Positions 63,015-64,000 of a stretch of 64,000 nucleotides of DNA are shown here, one piece after another. The stretch's first letter is position 1; each line of letters opens with the position of its first letter. The notes beneath the pieces are model-generated. The model saw nothing but the letters and a program-made list of their open reading frames with translations, made no database searches and was not told the origin of the DNA. Origin of the DNA: Actinomycetospora termitidis (GTDB taxonomy: Bacteria; Actinomycetota; Actinomycetes; Mycobacteriales; Pseudonocardiaceae); NCBI RefSeq assembly GCF_030286555.1, contig NZ_JASVWF010000002.1:806001-870000 (forward strand), written 5' to 3'. A program made the position numbers and the translations under genes.

Positions 63015-64000
63015 ATGATCGCTGAGGTAGTCGCCCGGGCGGCGCGCGTGCTGTTCACGCCGCTGCTGCCGGACGACTATCTCGCGGTCGTCGACCCGCT
63101 GTGGTCGGCGCGGGCGCCGCGCGGGCGCATCATCGCGACCCGCACCGTCGGACCCGCCACCACCGAGCTGACCATCCGGACCGGCGCGGGCTGGCGCGGG
63201 CACCGTCCCGGCCAGCACGTCGGTCTCGGCGTGGACCTGGGTGGGCGCCGCCACTGGCGCACCTACTCGATCACCTCGGCGCCCGACGCCGAACACCTCA
63301 CCGTGAGCGTCACCGCGGTCCCGGACGGCTCCGTCTCGGTCCACCTGGCCCGCGTCGCGCAGGCCGGCGAGCTCGTGGCCCTCGGGCCGGCCGGCGGGGA
63401 GTTCGGGGCGGAGGGCCCGCTGCTGATGATCTCCGGCGGGAGCGGCATCACTCCGATGCTGGGCCTGCTGCGGGGCGGCGCGCTCGACGGGAACGACACG
63501 GTGCTCGTCCACTCCGGGCGCGGCGGCCACGTGCACGCCGACGACCTGGACGCCCTCCCGGCGACCGTGCACCGGCACGACAGCACCGCCGGGCACCTGC
63601 AGCCGTCCGACCTGGACACGCTCGTGCCGGACTGGCGGGCGCGCACCCTGCTGGTCTGCGGGCCGGCGGGCATGATCGACGCCTTCTCCGCGTCCGCGGA
63701 CGAGGCCGGTGTGCCGTGCGTGGTCGAGCGGTTCGTGTCCCCGGCGCCGACCGTCCTCGACGACGGCGCCACGGGCGGCACCGTCACCTTCACGACGTCG
63801 GGTGTCGTCGCCGAGGCCGACGCCGTCACCCCCCTGCTCCGCGCCGGCGAGGACGCCGGCGCCCTGCTGCCCAGCGGCTGCCGCATGGGCATCTGCCACA
63901 CCTGCGTCGGGCGCCTGAGCGCCGGCGCCGTCCGGAACCTGCACACCGGCGAGATCGAGGCCGCGGAGGCCGAGGGGGACGTCATCGTCCGCACCTGCGT
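63015..64000 (+). CDS. Second ferredoxin reductase of desaturase type, C-terminally cut by window edge
   Basis: At least 328 residues, no stop before the window end. Same three-domain plan as the gene at 37488: LFTPLLPDDYLAVVDPLWSA at the start (near identical in wording to TTPLLPDDYLTLINPLWSA), FAD motif HWRTYSITS, NAD(P) ISGGSGITPMLGLL and VCGPAGMID, and the ferredoxin GCRMGICHTC with a last Cys at VRTC. It is a paralogue that probably serves a desaturase or P450 just beyond the window. TACCGT 7 bases before ATG 63015. Confidence 0.9.
   Translation, partial: MIAEVVARAARVLFTPLLPDDYLAVVDPLWSARAPRGRIIATRTVGPATTELTIRTGAGWRGHRPGQHVGLGVDLGGRRHWRTYSITSAPDAEHLTVSVTAVPDGSVSVHLARVAQAGELVALGPAGGEFGAEGPLLMISGGSGITPMLGLLRGGALDGNDTVLVHSGRGGHVHADDLDALPATVHRHDSTAGHLQPSDLDTLVPDWRARTLLVCGPAGMIDAFSASADEAGVPCVVERFVSPAPTVLDDGATGGTVTFTTSGVVAEADAVTPLLRAGEDAGALLPSGCRMGICHTCVGRLSAGAVRNLHTGEIEAAEAEGDVIVRTC

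Overview
The window is very GC-rich (G or C at almost every third codon position), uses GTG starts as often as ATG, and carries typical actinobacterial families: SsgA/SsgB-like cell-division regulator, SigK/RskA-type sigma and anti-sigma pair, 13E12/DUF222-HNH gene, DesA3-type desaturase with its reductase, an Rv1355c-like protein, CvpA/FHA genes and an actinomycete integrative-element remnant. A chromosomal segment of a high-GC mycelial or coryneform actinobacterium is clear; a member of the Pseudonocardiales is my best guess, unproven. At least 17 genes start 6-8 bases after a (T/C)AnnnT hexamer, which suggests that leaderless transcription is the normal mode here.

Layout. 1-24 kb: redox and housekeeping genes (glutathionyl-hydroquinone-reductase-like protein, ThDP enzyme, FKBP, exonuclease III, DUF3516 helicase, KhtTU-like antiporter, Old Yellow Enzyme, quinone reductase, OsmC), a Val-Cys-Gly tRNA cluster, ssgB-like gene and sigma/anti-sigma operon. 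24.07-28.23 kb: a roughly 4 kb integrative element bounded by a 100-bp repeat made from the 3' part of tRNA-Val(CAC) and its terminator. It holds a broken integrase, a broken Rep, and an apparently intact lower-GC OLD-like ATPase/nuclease. 28.3-34.6 kb: small regulators with targets (ArsR/SRPBCC, TetR/P450, MarR) and small membrane proteins. 34.8-37.3 kb: CvpA-FHA-FHA operon. 37.5-39.8 kb: ferredoxin reductase plus fatty-acid desaturase. 40.6-42.2 kb: two toxin-antitoxin-like modules, one decayed.

42.2-49.5 kb is a tightly overlapping minus-strand operon for amino-sugar and peptidoglycan recycling: GntR regulator, a fusion of a BadF-type sugar kinase with MurQ, AnmK, NagA, a SIS isomerase/deaminase and an SSS-family transporter. 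Together they can take anhydroMurNAc, MurNAc or GlcNAc to fructose-6-phosphate. Two near-identical operator-like sites 31 bp apart sit in its divergent promoter.

49.5-58.3 kb: MOSC protein, DUF222-HNH nuclease with a six-fold PDDGG repeat, a lipoprotein of the cyclohexadienyl dehydratase family next to a methyltransferase, two membrane proteins, and a coupled pair made of a GNAT-like acyltransferase and a ThiF-nitroreductase fusion; this pair is the least understood system in the window. 58.4-64 kb: an IclR-controlled catabolic operon (enolase-superfamily dehydratase, aldehyde dehydrogenase, iron alcohol dehydrogenase) with a perfect operator, followed by a second desaturase-type reductase that runs off the end.
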